A stretch of DNA of 64,000 nt from Erinaceus europaeus (GCF_950295315.1 NW_026647662.1:1-64000), one strand, 5' to 3'. Counted from the first letter of the stretch, positions 27,001-41,791 are shown. Notes: a model not told the origin generated them from the sequence alone. Program-made: numbers and translations.

Positions 27001-30000
27001 CCTCCTCCTCCTCCTCCTTCTTCTTCTCTTTCTCCCCCTCCTCCTTCTCTGCCTCCTCCTCCTCCTTCTCCTCCTTCTCCTTCCCCTTCCCCTTCCCCTT
27101 CTCCTTTTTTTTCTTTTTCTTCAGAGTTGGTACTGTCTTTCCTTTATTAAAGCATATCTAAAAACATAGCTCCAGTCATGATTTTCTCCATCCACACTCT
27201 TCAGTAATTCACTGTCCCTTAAAAAAGGTTCTTTCTGCTTTTTAGCCATTTATTCAAAGCTTTCTATGATCTGACCTGATCTCTATCTCTCTATCTCTGC
27301 CTTTGTCTCTGTCTCTCTCTCTCTCTCTTTTTTTCCCTGTCAGAGTTTCACTGGGGTTTCACTCCTGTGTGATTACACAGCTCCTGGGAGGCTGCTTGCT
27401 TGTTTTCCCAGATAGACGGTGAGAGACAGAGAGGAAGAGGAGAGACTCCCCAGTATCACTTCACCTCTAATAAAGCATTCTCCTGCACATAGTGCTCCCA
27501 TAGTGATCCCTAGCCAGGGATCTGAACCTGGGTCTTCACATTTTGCAAAGTGTGCCGTCTGGTGGATGAGCTACCTTCCGTGCCCTGACCTCAGTTTTAT
27601 TTGCCCATTTCAATGATTCAGTTCAGACTTCCCTTCTTTGAATGTTATCTTTTGTAGGTATGAATTGACCTGTATTTTGCCTTTACTGTACAGACCTTGA
27701 ACATGCTCAAGCCTAAGTTCACTAATTCCATTAGTATTTATCCATTTTCCCTCCACTATACACAGACAGTTTGCTAGATACTAGAAGTATAAAGAATAAG
27801 GTCTGGGAGTCAGGCAGTAGTGCAGCAGGTTAAGCACAGGTGTGCAAAGCACAAGGACTGGTTGGAGCCCCTGGCTGTCCACCTGCAGGGGAGTTGCTTC
27901 ACAGGCGGTGAAGCAGGTCTGCAGGTGTCTATCTTTCTCTTTCCCCTCTCTGTCTTCTTCTCCTCTCTCCATTTCTCTCTGTCCTATCCAACAATGATGA
28001 CATCAACAACAATAATAACTAAAAACAAGGGCAACAAAAGGGAATAAATAAATATTAAAAAAAAAAAAGAATAAGGGGAGTCGGGCGGTGGCGCAGTGGG
28101 TTAAGCGCATGTGGTGCAAAGCACAGGGACCGGCATAAGGATCCCGGTTCGAGCCCCCGGCTCCCCACCTGCAGGTCAGTCGCTTCACGGGCGGTGAAGC
28201 AGGTCTGCAGGTGTCTATCTTTCTCTCCCCTCTCTCTCTGTCTTCCCCTCCTCTCTCCATTTCTCTCTTTCCTATCCAACAACAAAGCAACGTCAACAAT
28301 GGCAATAATAATAACCGCAACGAGGCTGCAACAACTAGGGCAACAAAAAGGGGGAAAAATGGCCTCCAGGAGCAGTGGATTCATGGTGCAGGCACCGAGC
28401 CCAGCAATAACCCTGGAGGAAAAAAAATAAATAAGGTCTATGGTTTCTGCCCTTAAACTTCCATTGCCTATTAAATAATGCATTTCCAAAACAAGATCAG
28501 AAGAGAAAACAGTAAGCAGAAACTGGACTGGAGTTGGTGTATTGCACCAAAGTAAAGGACTTTGGGGTGGGTTGGGGGGGGAGGAGAGTCCAGGTTCCGG
28601 AAAAGGATGACAGAGGACCTAATGGGGGTTGTGTTGTTATGTGGAAAACTGAGAAATGTTATGCATGTGCAAACTATTGTATTCACTGTCTAATGTAAAA
28701 TAGTAATCCCCCAACAAAGGGAAAAAGTAAATAAATAAATAGTGAACTTCAGAGTTGAGATGATTTTTGATCATTTGAGTAACCAAATTAAAATCATGGA
28801 ATAAACCTGCTGCTGATTCATATTTCATAGGACTTACTAAAACAATCGCCTACTCCGGTTCCTACCAACAAACATTTTATTCGCCTGGCTGAGATGGAAC
28901 AGACAGTAGCAGAACAAGATGACTCTCTCTCCTCACTTTTGATGAAACTAAAAAAAGTATCTCAAGAGTTGGAGAGACAAAAAGAAATCACTCAATTGAA
29001 GATTAAAGAGTTTGAGAACGTCAAACTGCGGTAAGTCAGCCGTAGACATGGAAGACTAGGCAAACAGTCATCAAGGTGTAGTGCACTTAAACATGAACAC
29101 TTGCCCTGGTCTGTGCTAGTCTAAAATCTCTGTGTCTACTATCTTATTCTTATTCTCAGGCTGACATAGGATAGAGATGTTTACTCTCCCCTTTTTTCAG
29201 GGGAGAGTAAATGAGGCCACAAGAAGTGCTGTGGTTTACCTAGAAGGAGTTAAAGCCATAATCTGAATCGCATTATTCTAACTTGAGGCAACTCACCTTC
29301 TTGCTTAATTTTACTTATTTTTATTGTTTCAGATTTATATTGCCTGGTTGTTTTGTTGTTTTTTTTAAATTTTTTTAAATCTTTATTTATTTTGAATAGA
29401 CACAGAGAGAAATTGTGAGAGGAAGGGGAAATAGTGTGGGAGAGAGACAGAGAGACACCTGTAGACCTGCTTCACCACTCATGAAGCCTTCCCCCTGCAG
29501 ATGGGGACCAGAGGCTTGAACCCAGAGCCTTGTGCACTGTAATGTGTACGCTTAACCAGGTGCGCCACCACCTGGCCCCTATATTGCCTGTTTTTTTTTT
29601 AATTTTTTTATTAAAATTGATTTATTGTTGGATAGAGACAGAGGAATTGAGAAGGGAGAAGGAGAGAGAGATAGACACCTGCAGCACTGCTTCACCGCAC
29701 ATGAAGCTTTCCCCCTGCAGGTGGGGACCAAGGGCTTGAACCTCAAATTCATACTGTTAAGCTTCTGTTTTGTTATATATAAAATGGAAATGGCAGTACT
29801 CACCCTACTTCTTTTAGGGTGGTTAGGGTGAAAATCAAGGGATTCTGTATAATGAAAATAATCTGAAAATTACAAAGTAATCCTAAGTAAATATCAAACA
29901 TTTGCCTACCTACCTTAAGTTTCTAGCAATGCCGTAGAGATAATGCATAGTTTATGAGTAAAGATTTTCTTGTTTTTAACAGCTAAAGTGACCCTAGATT

Positions 30001-33000
30001 TGTCAATGGCATTCTTTGTATTACAGATTTAAATCAAAACTTAATCAATTCACAGAATCTAGATTTTAAGCCTAAAATATGTCTATAGGTATACATTTTA
30101 TAATCACTATTGAGAAGCCCCTTTCTATAAGGATGTCTTATATTGGGCGGGGGGGGGGGGGAGGGGGAGAAGGAGGAAGGAAGAAAGAATGAAGAAGATT
30201 GCATTGTTTGACTTAAAATTCTTTTAAAGATTTTATTTATTTATTATTTATTCATGAGAAAGGAGGAGAGAAAAAAAGAATCAGACATCACTCTGGTACG
30301 TGCACTACCTGGGATTGAACTAATGACCTCATGCTCAAGAGTCCAGTGCTTTATCCACTGTGCTACTGACCTATAATTCTATTCTGGCTCTGCAGTCTTT
30401 ACTAGAATCTTTAATTTTCATCTAAGCTGAAACTGACAAAAGTAACACAATTACCTCATATAGATAGTATCTACTTCTATAGATATAAATACAGGTGTAG
30501 AGATAAGTGACTTTGAGATCATACGCACATTAATAACACGGGGTCTCTGAAAGTTTCTATTTTGTCTTTGCAACTTGTCTACAGAAGAATGGTTCCACTG
30601 AAATTATTCTGTTCTCTCCGTTCCTCTGGGAACATATAGTAATATCTACTAACACTTTTTTTTTTCAGTTGTCAAATTTACTGACATATTGTAGATTAAG
30701 AAAAAAATAAAAACAGGAATGCTGCTAAGCATCTCTCCGTATCTCCTTCTCCCCCTCTATCTCTTCCTCCCCTATTAATTTCTCTCTGTCTCTATCCAAT
30801 AATAAATAAATAAAAGTAGTATGTAAAAAAGATAATACAATCACATCTTGTATGAAGCTTAATATTGAAAGTGCTGTTTTGTTCATTTTATTTCTTTTAA
30901 AAAATTATCATTATCTTTATTTATTTATTGCATAGAGACAACCAGAAATCAAGAAGAGGGGGAGATGGAGAGGAACAGAGACAGAGAGACACCTGTAGCC
31001 CTGCTTCACCACTTGTGAAGGTTTCCCCCTGCAGGTGGGGACTGGGGGCTCAAACCTGACTACTTGCACACTGTAACATGTGCTCTCAACCAGGTGCACC
31101 ACCACCCGGCCCCTCATTTTATTTCTTACTGGTCTAGATCCTCAAAGTTATTTGATGCAATCATTGCCAGACAGATACTGGAAAAGTATATTTCCTACTT
31201 GGTGTACAAATAGTTAAATGTAAAAAATAAAATGACTCTGGGCTTTTGATCAGAGTTTGGATTTTTTTAAAGGATGATTACATATATATAAATGTATGTT
31301 TATGTTGAGCTCTATAATCCGACATACGTATTATTAGGCTCCAGGAGAATCATGCAGATGAAGTGAAAAAAATAAAAGCAGAAGTAGAGGATTTAAGGTG
31401 TCTTCTGGCCCAGTCACAAAAGGAATCACAGAGCTTTAAATCTGAACTCCAGGCTCAAAAAGAAGCAAACTCCAGAGCTCCAACAACCACAATGAGAAAT
31501 TTAGTAGAAAGACTAAAGAACCAATTAGCCTTGAAAGACAAACAACAGAAAGTAAGTAATTAACAAAAAACTTACCAACATGGGCCTGGGCAGCGGCACA
31601 CCTGGTTGAGCGCACATGTTGCCGTGCGCAAGGACCCAGGTTTGAGCCCTCTGGTCCCCACCTGCAGGGGGAAAGCTTTGCGAGTGGTGAAGCAGTGCTG
31701 CAGGTGTCTCTCTGTTTTTCTCCCTCTCTATCACCCCCTTCCCTCTCGATTTCTGGCTGTCTGACTCTATCCAATAAATAAATAAAGATACAAAAAAAAA
31801 ATTTAAAAATTCTCAACATTTAGGAAAAATACATGGTAGAGTGCTTTTAGAGATAGTTTTTAGGTGTCATTGTATTATTTGACTTACTGAGTCTTTCTAT
31901 GTATCTCATATGTGATTTACTAATTTTTTTTTAAATGTTGCTTTTTTTATACTAGTTCTTGAAATTTATGGACAAATTCTAAGTGTTTTCTAATCTTGTG
32001 ACTTACCTACTTATATTTAATTGATTTCTTATGGAAAACTTGAATCTTTGAGACACGTCTCTTGATTTAAATCAGGGATCGCTCATTGTTACCAAGATTT
32101 TGGTCTCTCACACTTAACTTGAAAAGAATTAGTATGATTACAACAGGAAATTCATTTGAAAAGTACAGATGAAAGTCAATTGATGAAAGTACAAAGCATC
32201 TTTATTTTTCATATTTTGCATTGCTCATATAAAATATCAAAATTCTCTTATAAAATATATATGTCTATAATTTTTAGGCACTTAGTCGAGCACTTTTAGA
32301 ACTCCGGACAGAAATGACAGAAGCGGCTGAACAACATATTATTTCCGTGACTTCTCAGAAAGAGGCAAACCTCAATGTCCAACAGTTGGTTGATCGGCAG
32401 ACTAAACAACTAAAGGTGAACATGTGCAAGTCCGTAATTCAGCAGAGTTGAGCTTCCAGTGATTCTCCTTGGTAGAGAATTCACTTTAGTTAACAATAGC
32501 TGTGATAGTCAATAGGAACTTCATTCTCCAGAATTCTTGGTGAATATCTATACATACAGAAGTACATATCTATACACATTTTGCAAACTATAAGTATCCT
32601 GATGGTATTCCTGTACTAGTTAATATCTTGGGGGTGGGGGTAGATAGCATAATGGTTATGCAAAGAGACTCCATAATGGTTATGCCTGAGGTGCCAAAGT
32701 CCCACGTTCAGTCCCCCACACCACCATAAACCAGAGCTGAGCAGTGCTCTGGTAAAAAAAACAAAAAAAAACCCTAAATGACATCTTAGAAATGAACATT
32801 ACCTACCTCCTTAGATCTCACTTCCCCCCCCCCAAGTTTTATTTTACATTTGATTAAAACTACATTGTTTTACATTATTGAGGTGGGGGTGGGGGTTCAG
32901 TGGGGTATAGCAGAACTGTGAACACTCAGTTTCTTTTTTTATTTTATTTTATATCATCTTTATTTATTTATTGGATAGAGACAGCCAGAAATCGAGAGGG

Positions 33001-36000
33001 AAGTGGGAGATAGAGAGAAAGAGAGGCAGAGAGACACCTGCAGCCCTGCTTCACCACTCGTGAAGCTTTCCCCCCTGCAGGTGGGGACAGGGGACTCAAA
33101 CCTGGGTCCTTGCGCATTGTAACATATGCTTTCAACCAGGTGCGCCACCACCCGACCCCAACACTCAATTTCTCTTCTCCCATGATCCCTGTAGAACACT
33201 CGTCCCCAGCTTCAGTGTTTCTTCCACCATAATGCACCAGGACTGCAAATCTCTACCATCTCCTTCCCCGTGTCTTGCTTTGGTGCGATGCACCACATTC
33301 AGTCCAGTTTTCACTTTATGTTCCCTTCCCCCCATGTTTTTCCATGTTCACATTTTTTAAAATTTTTAAACTTTTTTATTAGTAGTAGTAAGTTAATAAT
33401 GATTAGCAAGATTGTGGGCTAATAAATGGGTTATTTTTTGTTTGTTTTTTATTCACTTTTATTTATTTATTTATAAAAAGGACACATTAACTAAACCATA
33501 GGATAAGAGGGGCACAACTCCACACAGTTCCCATCACCAGAACTCTGTATCCCATCCCCTCCTTTGATAGCTTTCCTATTCTTTATCCCTCTAGGAGTAT
33601 GGATCTAAAGGCATTGTAGGATACAGAAGGTGGAAGGTCTGGCTTCTGTAATTGCTTCCCCGCTGAACATGAGCATTGACAGGTCAATTCATACTCCCAG
33701 CCTGCCTGTCTCTTTCTGCCTGTCTTAGAAGGGTTCAGGGAAGTGGAGCTCCAGGACATATTGGTGGGGTTGTCTGTTCAGGGAAGTCTGGTAGGATCCT
33801 GTTAGCATCTGGAACCTGGTGGCTGAAAAGAGAGTTAACATACAAATCCAAATTGTTAAGCAATCATGAACCTAAAGGCTGGAATAGTGCAGATGAAGAA
33901 TTGGGGGGGGAGTCTCCATTTTGTAGATAGCTAGTAGGCATATTTTAGTTATATTTCAAAGGGCCTGTGGCTATACTAGTGTTTTTTTTTTTTTCTTTTT
34001 TCCCCTGAGCCTGAAATCTGATATGCAGGCAGATCCAAGTTATTGTCCCACGTTATTTATTTATTTAATAATGAAGGACAAGACCATAGGATAAGAGGGG
34101 TACAACTACACACCATTCCCACCACCAGAACTCTGTATCCCATCCCCTCCCCTCATGGCTTCCCTAGTCTTTATCTCTCTGGGAGCATGGACCCAGATCA
34201 TTGTGGGATGTAGAAGGTGGAAGGTCTGGCTTCTGTAACTGCTTCTCAGCTGGACATGGGTGTGGGCAGGTGGATCCATATTCCCAGCCTGTCTCTCTCT
34301 TTCCTTAGTGGGGTGGGGTTCCAGGACACATTGGTGAGGTCATCTGCCCAGTGAAGTCAGGTTGGTGTCATGGTAGCATCTGCAACTTGTTGCCTAAAAT
34401 AGTATGTTTTCTCTTTCTGTCCTTGTTTCATAAGTTCCCCCTATAAGTGAGATCAACCAGTATTTGTCCTCTTTTTGGCTTATCTCACTTAATGTGATTT
34501 CTTTAACTCCCCATGTATATGAGGCAAAGGGGATCACTTCGTTTTTAACAGCTGAGTTATATTCCCTTGTGTAAATATGACACTCATTTGTTGTAGAATT
34601 TATATTCCTATTTCAAGAGGTAAGTTAGGTATATAAAGTTTTGTTGTGTTTTACTTTACTTGTCCTACTAGAATTTTGATCTCCTTGCTGCTAGTTCATC
34701 ATCTAAGTAAACTTTCTTTTTATCCCTACAAAAACATGGAAATCGTAGTTCTAGACTACCTGTTTTTTGTTTGTTTGTAGTTTTGACAGTTTGGGCAAAC
34801 TATTTGAATATCTGAGATTTTATGTGTCTGTCTTACTTTTTTTTTCTTATCTAATCAGAGAGGCTTGGAAGTTTTTATATTTTTGTCAAAACTTGTATAC
34901 TTTGTAATGACTTCCAAACTTCTTTTTTTATTTTTTATTTTTTTCACTCCAGGGTTATTGCTGGGCTCGGTGCCTGCACCATGAATCCACCGCTCCTGGA
35001 GGCCATTTTTCCCCCTCCATCCAACAACAAACAACATTAACAGTGGCAATAACGATGACCACAACAAGGCTAAAACAACAAGGGCAACAAAAAGGGGGGG
35101 GGGAAATGGAGGTCAGAGAGAAATGGAGAGAGGAGGGGAAGACAGAGAGGGGGAAGAGAAAGATAGACACCTGCAGACCTGCTTTACTGCCTGTGAAGCG
35201 ACTCCCCTGCAGGTGGGGAGCCGGGGGCTTGAACTGGGATCCTTACGCCGGTCCCTGCGCTTTGCGCCACATGCACTTAACCCACTGCGCCACCGCCTGA
35301 CCCGGACTTCCAAACTTCTTTATTGTTTCATACAGTATCTTCTGAGAGAAAAGTCTGCTTTTGTATTTTTATTTTACTTGTAATTTCAGTTTCTTCTTTC
35401 GATTTGCTCATTTATTGTTACATGCCCTTTACTAACACTCCACTGAAGTTTAGTCCAGCAGACAAGACTGGATTTCAAGTATTTCTCATCATATCTACTA
35501 AGATTATGAATACGCCCTCACTAGGTCCCTAAAGTAAATCAAAATATAAATAGGAATGGCTTCTCGTTAATGTCTTCTTAAACACTTTCCTGCTTGCCTA
35601 CCACATCTTCCTGAATTCCTCACAATCCTTAGCAACTTCTCAAGAACAGTTTTTCTTCTAACTGCATTATAGTACTATTATTTGTATAATATTATTAATG
35701 ATACTTCTTTTGGTCTATAAAAGTCTATTCGACACCAAAGGATATTAAGCACCAGCACTGCTCTCACTGTCAGTATTTAAAGACAGCTTGCAACTCGTTT
35801 TCTGGTGATTTCTATATACTGTCAAGTTTTGATTTACCTTTTACATCTGGTCTTTACAAAGTACCATAGAGACTACTTGAAATTCTGAGATTTTTGTCTC
35901 CTACTACTTTTATGCATCAACATCTAAAACATTGCTGTATACATTGATATATATATATGTATATATGTATGTCTCTTTAATTTATTCAGCCACAATGAAA

Positions 36001-37789
36001 CTTCTGCTTATTTGGTAACATTTTATCTGGGAGTCTGTGGAAGTTCAATTGCTTTAGATGGTTCTTACCTTTTTTGTTTGCTTTTCCCCTCAAAGTTGAT
36101 TTTGTCTACTTGAGACAAATTGATGTAATCTGTTGTTCTTTTTTGTTTGTTTGTTTTGTTTTCCTGTGCATTTCAATTATTTTTAGAGAACCTTTCTTTT
36201 TAGTAGTATTCATGGCACACTTTCTGGTTGGCTTGCTTCTATCATTGATAATCTGGTCAATCATAAATTAAACATTTCTTTATCTCATACTAGTTACAAA
36301 TTGAAGATTTAAGTGAAAATCTTTCAAAATTGAAAGAAGCTCTCAAAACAAGTAAAAGCAGAGAAAACACCCTAACTGATAATTTAAACGAATTAACCAG
36401 TGAACTGCAAAAGAAACACAAGGCCTATAATAAAATGCTTAAAGAGAAGGATGGAATTGATCAAGAGAATGATGAACTGAAAAAGCAGATTAAAAGACTA
36501 ACAAGTGGATTCCAGGTAATCTTATATTTAATTGTGATCATATCTTTGATGTGTAGCATATAGGTAGTTGTCTGCTCACACTTTTCAGTTTGATTTTTGT
36601 TGATAGTAGCTTTCAAATTACTTTGATTAGTATAACTAAACCTATTTGGTTTTTAGTTCCAGAGTAACAAGTCTTACAATTATGTAGAAGCAGGTACCAT
36701 GCCATAGTTATACATCAGTAGTGTCATTTAGAAAGTCAGGTTGTAGATAATTATAACTGGAATACATACTGAATATTTTGTTTGGTCCTTTTTTTTTTTT
36801 TTTTTAAAGATTTTATTTATTTATGAGGAAGACAGGAGGAGAGAGAAAGAACCAGACATCACTCTGGCACATGTGCTGTCAAGGATCGACCTTGGAACCT
36901 CATGCTTAAGAGTCCAAAGCTTGACCACTGCGCCACCTCCCAGACCATGCTTTTTTTTTTTTTTACTTATAAAAATTAATTTTATTTCTCAGGGCAAACC
37001 TCTGATAGAGAACAGACAAAGTGTAATTGAAGAACTCCAAAAGAAAATTAAAAATCTCGAAAGCCAACTGAAAAGAAAGGTGGATGAAGCAGATGCAAAG
37101 CCTGTGAAAGAAAAGGTATGTGAAGAGACAAATTGATTAATATGTTTAAAGTAGAGTCAAGATAACGGGAAATAATTGGTGAACAGGTAACATACTGCAT
37201 TAATCTGAAGACCCACTAAAGTACTACCAGGTAACATAGAGACATAAATCTCAGACCCGGGCCTGCCCTGTAGGAATGTGTAAGCCCACCAGAAGAGGTC
37301 TTATAATGTGACTCTTACTCAGGAGTTACCAATTCATCTCCCTACAATCTTCCTGATATTATCTCCAAGTTCTCTTCATGCTTTACATAGCCAATATCTC
37401 TATCCCCAATGCAATGATACACCAAGATTAGTGCTTTTGACTTATAGAGAAAAGGCTGGGAGTTGTGTTTTTTTTTTATATATATTTATTTATTTTCCCT
37501 TTTGTTGTCCTTGTTGTTTTTTATTGTTGTTGTAGTTATTATTGTTGTTGTTATTGATGTTGTCGTTGTTAGGACAGAGAGAAATGGAGAGAGGAGGGCA
37601 AGACAGAGGGGGAGAGAAAGACAACTGCAGACCTGCTTCACCGCCTGTGAAACAACCTCCCTCCCCACCCCCCGCTGTAGGTGGGGAGCCAGGGACTTGA
37701 ACCAGGGTCCTTACGCTGGTCCCTGCGCTTCGCGCTATGTGCACTTAACCCACTGCGCTACCGCTTGACTCCCCTGGCTGGGAGTTTTT

Positions 37790-37821
<32 letters not shown>

Positions 37822-40800
37822 TATTTTTTTATTGGGGAATTAATGTTTTACATTCAACAGTAAGTACAGTAGTTTGTACATGCATAACATTCCCCAGATT
37901 CCCATATAACAATACAAACCCCACTAGGTCCTCTGAATCCTTCTTGGACCTGTATTCTCCCCACCCACCCACCCACCCCAGTCTTTTACTTTGGTGCAAT
38001 ATGCCAATTCCATTTCAGGTTCTACTTGTGTTTTCTCTTCTGATCTTGTTTTTCAACTTCTGCCTGAGAGTGAGATCATCCCATATTCATCCTTCTGTTT
38101 CTGACTTATTTCACTCAACATGATTTTTTTCAAGGTCCATCCAAGATCGGCTGAAAACGGTGAAGTTTTCACCGATCGGCTGGGGGTTTTTAATCTACCT
38201 TGACCAAAATGTGTTTATAACACTTTTAAATTTCAGTAAATTCACTATAATAAAGTCATTTAGAACTGTCTTGGTGTTATCCTGGGGAGGTAGGGAAATG
38301 TATGTATCCCCTGACGACAAAAACAACCATCTTACTGTAAGTCAGTATTTTCTCAGTTGTGTGACTAGAACAATCATGTGGTAAAATGTAGATCACAAAC
38401 ATAAATGTTAACTACATGCAGTAGGATAATTGAAAGTTGTACCGTTCGCCAGCTGTCCTTTATTACAGAGACTTCCCTTGAGCACTTGAATCTCAGTAGT
38501 AACAAGCCGTAACACCTCTCCCTCAGAAATGTCTTCCTCCCAGCCCCTGCTTGCTTGTGTTTTGTAGCACTCATCACCAGCTGACAAACTACAGCTTACA
38601 TTTTCTCCCCTGTATTTTGTTCTTTTCCCCCTAATCTAACCACCCACCCACCCACCCACCCAACTAGATTGGAATGTGCATAAAGATAGTTTGTTTTTGA
38701 GGGGAGGAGGGGCTGGTTTATACATTGCTCCTAGGGCCTACTTAGAAAATGGCACATGGGTAGAAATAAATAACAATAAATAAATAATAAATAAATACCT
38801 TTTGAGGGAGCTGGGCGCACATGGCGCAAAGTGCAAGGGCGGGCTCAAGGATCCTGATTCGAGCCCCCGGCTCCTCACCTGCAGGGGAGTCGCTTCACAG
38901 GCGGTGAAGCAGGTCTGCAGGTGTCTGTCTTTCTTTCCATCTCTCCGTCTTCCCCTCCTCTCTCCATTTCTCTCTGTCCTATCCAACAACGATGACATAT
39001 AACACCAGCAATAATAACTACAACAACAATAAAAAACAAGGGCAACAAAAGGGAAAATAAATAAATACCTTTTGAATAAAACGAGTGAACTACACTGAAG
39101 ATTTGAAGTAGCTCTGACGCTAGGATATTGCTGTGCGATGACAGAATTGGGCTAGTCATTTGTGTAAGTATATTCTTTGTTAGAAGCTTGGTTTCATCAT
39201 GATCATCTGTATTAGAATCTTCATTTGAAGACACTTTGAGGGGCTGGACTGGTGCACTCGGGTAAGTGCACACATTACAGTACACAGGGATTTGGGTTCA
39301 AGCCCCCTGTCCCCACCATCAGGGAAAAAGCTTCACAGGCAGTGAAGCAGAAGCTGCAGACGTCTCTGTCTCTTTCCCTCTTTATCTCCCTTCCCTCTAA
39401 ATGTCTCTGTCCTATCACATAAGTAAATCAAGTTTTGTTTTTTTTAAAAGAGAGATCCAAGTTAAAAATAATAGTAATAATAAAGACACTTTGAGGGAAG
39501 GCCTGGAAGATGGCACAGTGCATAAATCATTGGACCCCCAAGCATGAGGTTCCAAGTTCAGCCCCCGGCAGCACATGTACCATAATGATACTCTGGTTCT
39601 CTTTGTCTCTTTCCTCATCTCCATCTCACTAATAAATTAAGCCTTTTTAAAAGAAAATCCTTGAAGGTATTAACATTATTACACATGACGTCTGTTCCCT
39701 AGAATTTCATCTGCCCAGTTGTAAACTATAACGTCCTGAACTAAATGGCATTTTCGCTAATAGTTTGACATGCCCAAAGATTCTAACAACTGCATAACAA
39801 AATAAACCTTTTTATAATCTAGCAATGACTTGTTTTACCATAGTTTCAGTACATTGTTATTATTAACCTTAAGTTTCAGTAAATTATTACTCTTCAAATA
39901 AAAACGGTTGGGGAGTCAGGTGGTAGTGCAGCAGCGCAAAGTACAAGGACGGGCATGAGGACCTCAGTTCGAACCCCGACTCCCCACCTGCAGGGGAGTC
40001 GCTTCACAGGCGGTGAAGCAGGCCTGCAGGTGTCTATCTTTCTCTCCCTCTCTCTGTCTTCCCCTCCTCTCTCCATTTCTCTCTGTCCTATCCAACAATG
40101 ATGGCATCAATAACAACAATAATAATAACTACAACAATAAAACTACAAGGCAACAATAGGGAATAAATAAATATTAAAAATAAATAAATAAAAACAAAAA
40201 CTGTTGGTAATTTTCATCTTCCTTTTGTATTGTTTACAGAGTGGAAAAGAAGAATTAATAAGATGGGAAGAGGGTAAAAAATGGCAAAGCAAAATAGAGG
40301 GGATTCGAAACAAATTAAAAGAGAAAGAGGGGGAAGTATATATCCTAACCAAGCAACTGAGTACTTTGAAGGATCTTTTTGCCAAGTAAGTTTAAAGTTA
40401 ATAAAACACCTAGTTAACTATGTGTAGTCTTTACCTGATTTGTAAGTTACATGTTTTTTTTTTTGATAATTCTTGATAACATGGGACATTTTCTAATTTT
40501 ATTGTCTACTACCCAGAGAACTGAACTCTACTTTTAAAATATTTGTATTGTAAAGTAAGTATTTAACATATCTTAAAATTCATAATAGCTACAGTTTTCT
40601 ACTATTTTAAAATAAGGCGGCCCATGGAAAACTCAGAATGACCTAACTCCTTTGTACATTGCTCTTGTAATTAGTAGGCTGTAGTTTGATAGATTGAACA
40701 AACTAGTCAGTGGTTTTGTTCATGACTCTGTAAAATTCCACAGAGCTGATAAAGAGAAACTCACCTTGCAAAGGAAACTAAAAACAACAGGCATGACTGT

Positions 40801-41725
40801 CGACCAGGTTATGGGGCTGCGAGCTCTAGAGACAGAGAAGGAGTTGGAGGAATTGAAAAAGAGAAATTTTGACTTAGAAAATGACATATCGCAAATGAGG
40901 TAAGCCACTACGTGAAAGTGTACTCGTTGTTACAAGGCCAGAATGCTGGCTGGCCCGTGGAGGTGACATGATCAATGTGGGTTATTTGAAACTTAAATTC
41001 TGTTGATTATATATTTTTAATGTGAGTTATTTCTAGTTCCATTTATGTCACATATATTGGATTCTCTTCTTGAAGTCTTGAACATTATATTTGGAGATGC
41101 CAGAGTTTGATTAAATTCTATGGAGAATTAAGAATTTGTATCAAGCATTTGGTCCAGTTAATTTTTAGACCAAAATAGGTCTGGTCTCTAAGTTGCAGGC
41201 TCTTTTCTATGGGCTATATTCATTATCAGTTCTGTTTTTCAAGTCTCTATTAGTATTCATTAGATCTCCCGCATGTCTGTTCTTCCCAATTGATAAGCCT
41301 GGGCTGTCTTCTGTTATCTCCCCTTTCAGGTCCTTTGATATTCAGAACAGAATTATATCAATACATGCACAGTTCAAGAGGGAGCCTAGAAAGTCCTCTT
41401 CTAGGACTTACTTGATAGTTTTGTTTCCCTTAGGGCTGCTGCTTGAATCCTATCTGGAATTTTAATTATTCTGTTTAGTCGTGAATGTGTCTGTGGCCTA
41501 GCAAGCAACAGGAAAGCAGAAAGTGGACTGGGGAAGGACCAGCAATGCTGTGTTCACCCCAGCCTTTCAGCTATCACAGCTCTACCAGATGGATAAGGCC
41601 TTACCCCCTAATTTTTTTAGTTTCTGTGGATTCCCCCCTGCTGTCTCTCCACTATTTGCCATGGGCTAGTTCGAGGGTTGGGAATGGCACACGAAAAGAG
41701 AAAGAAGAGAGAGAGAGAGAGAGAG

Positions 41726-41791
<66 letters not shown>

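Noticed and set aside
28055..28489. 144-residue minus-strand open frame
   Set aside because: It lies wholly within a class A long SINE; the same peptide themes ([18 protein letters not shown] and [18 protein letters not shown]) recur at every SINE copy.
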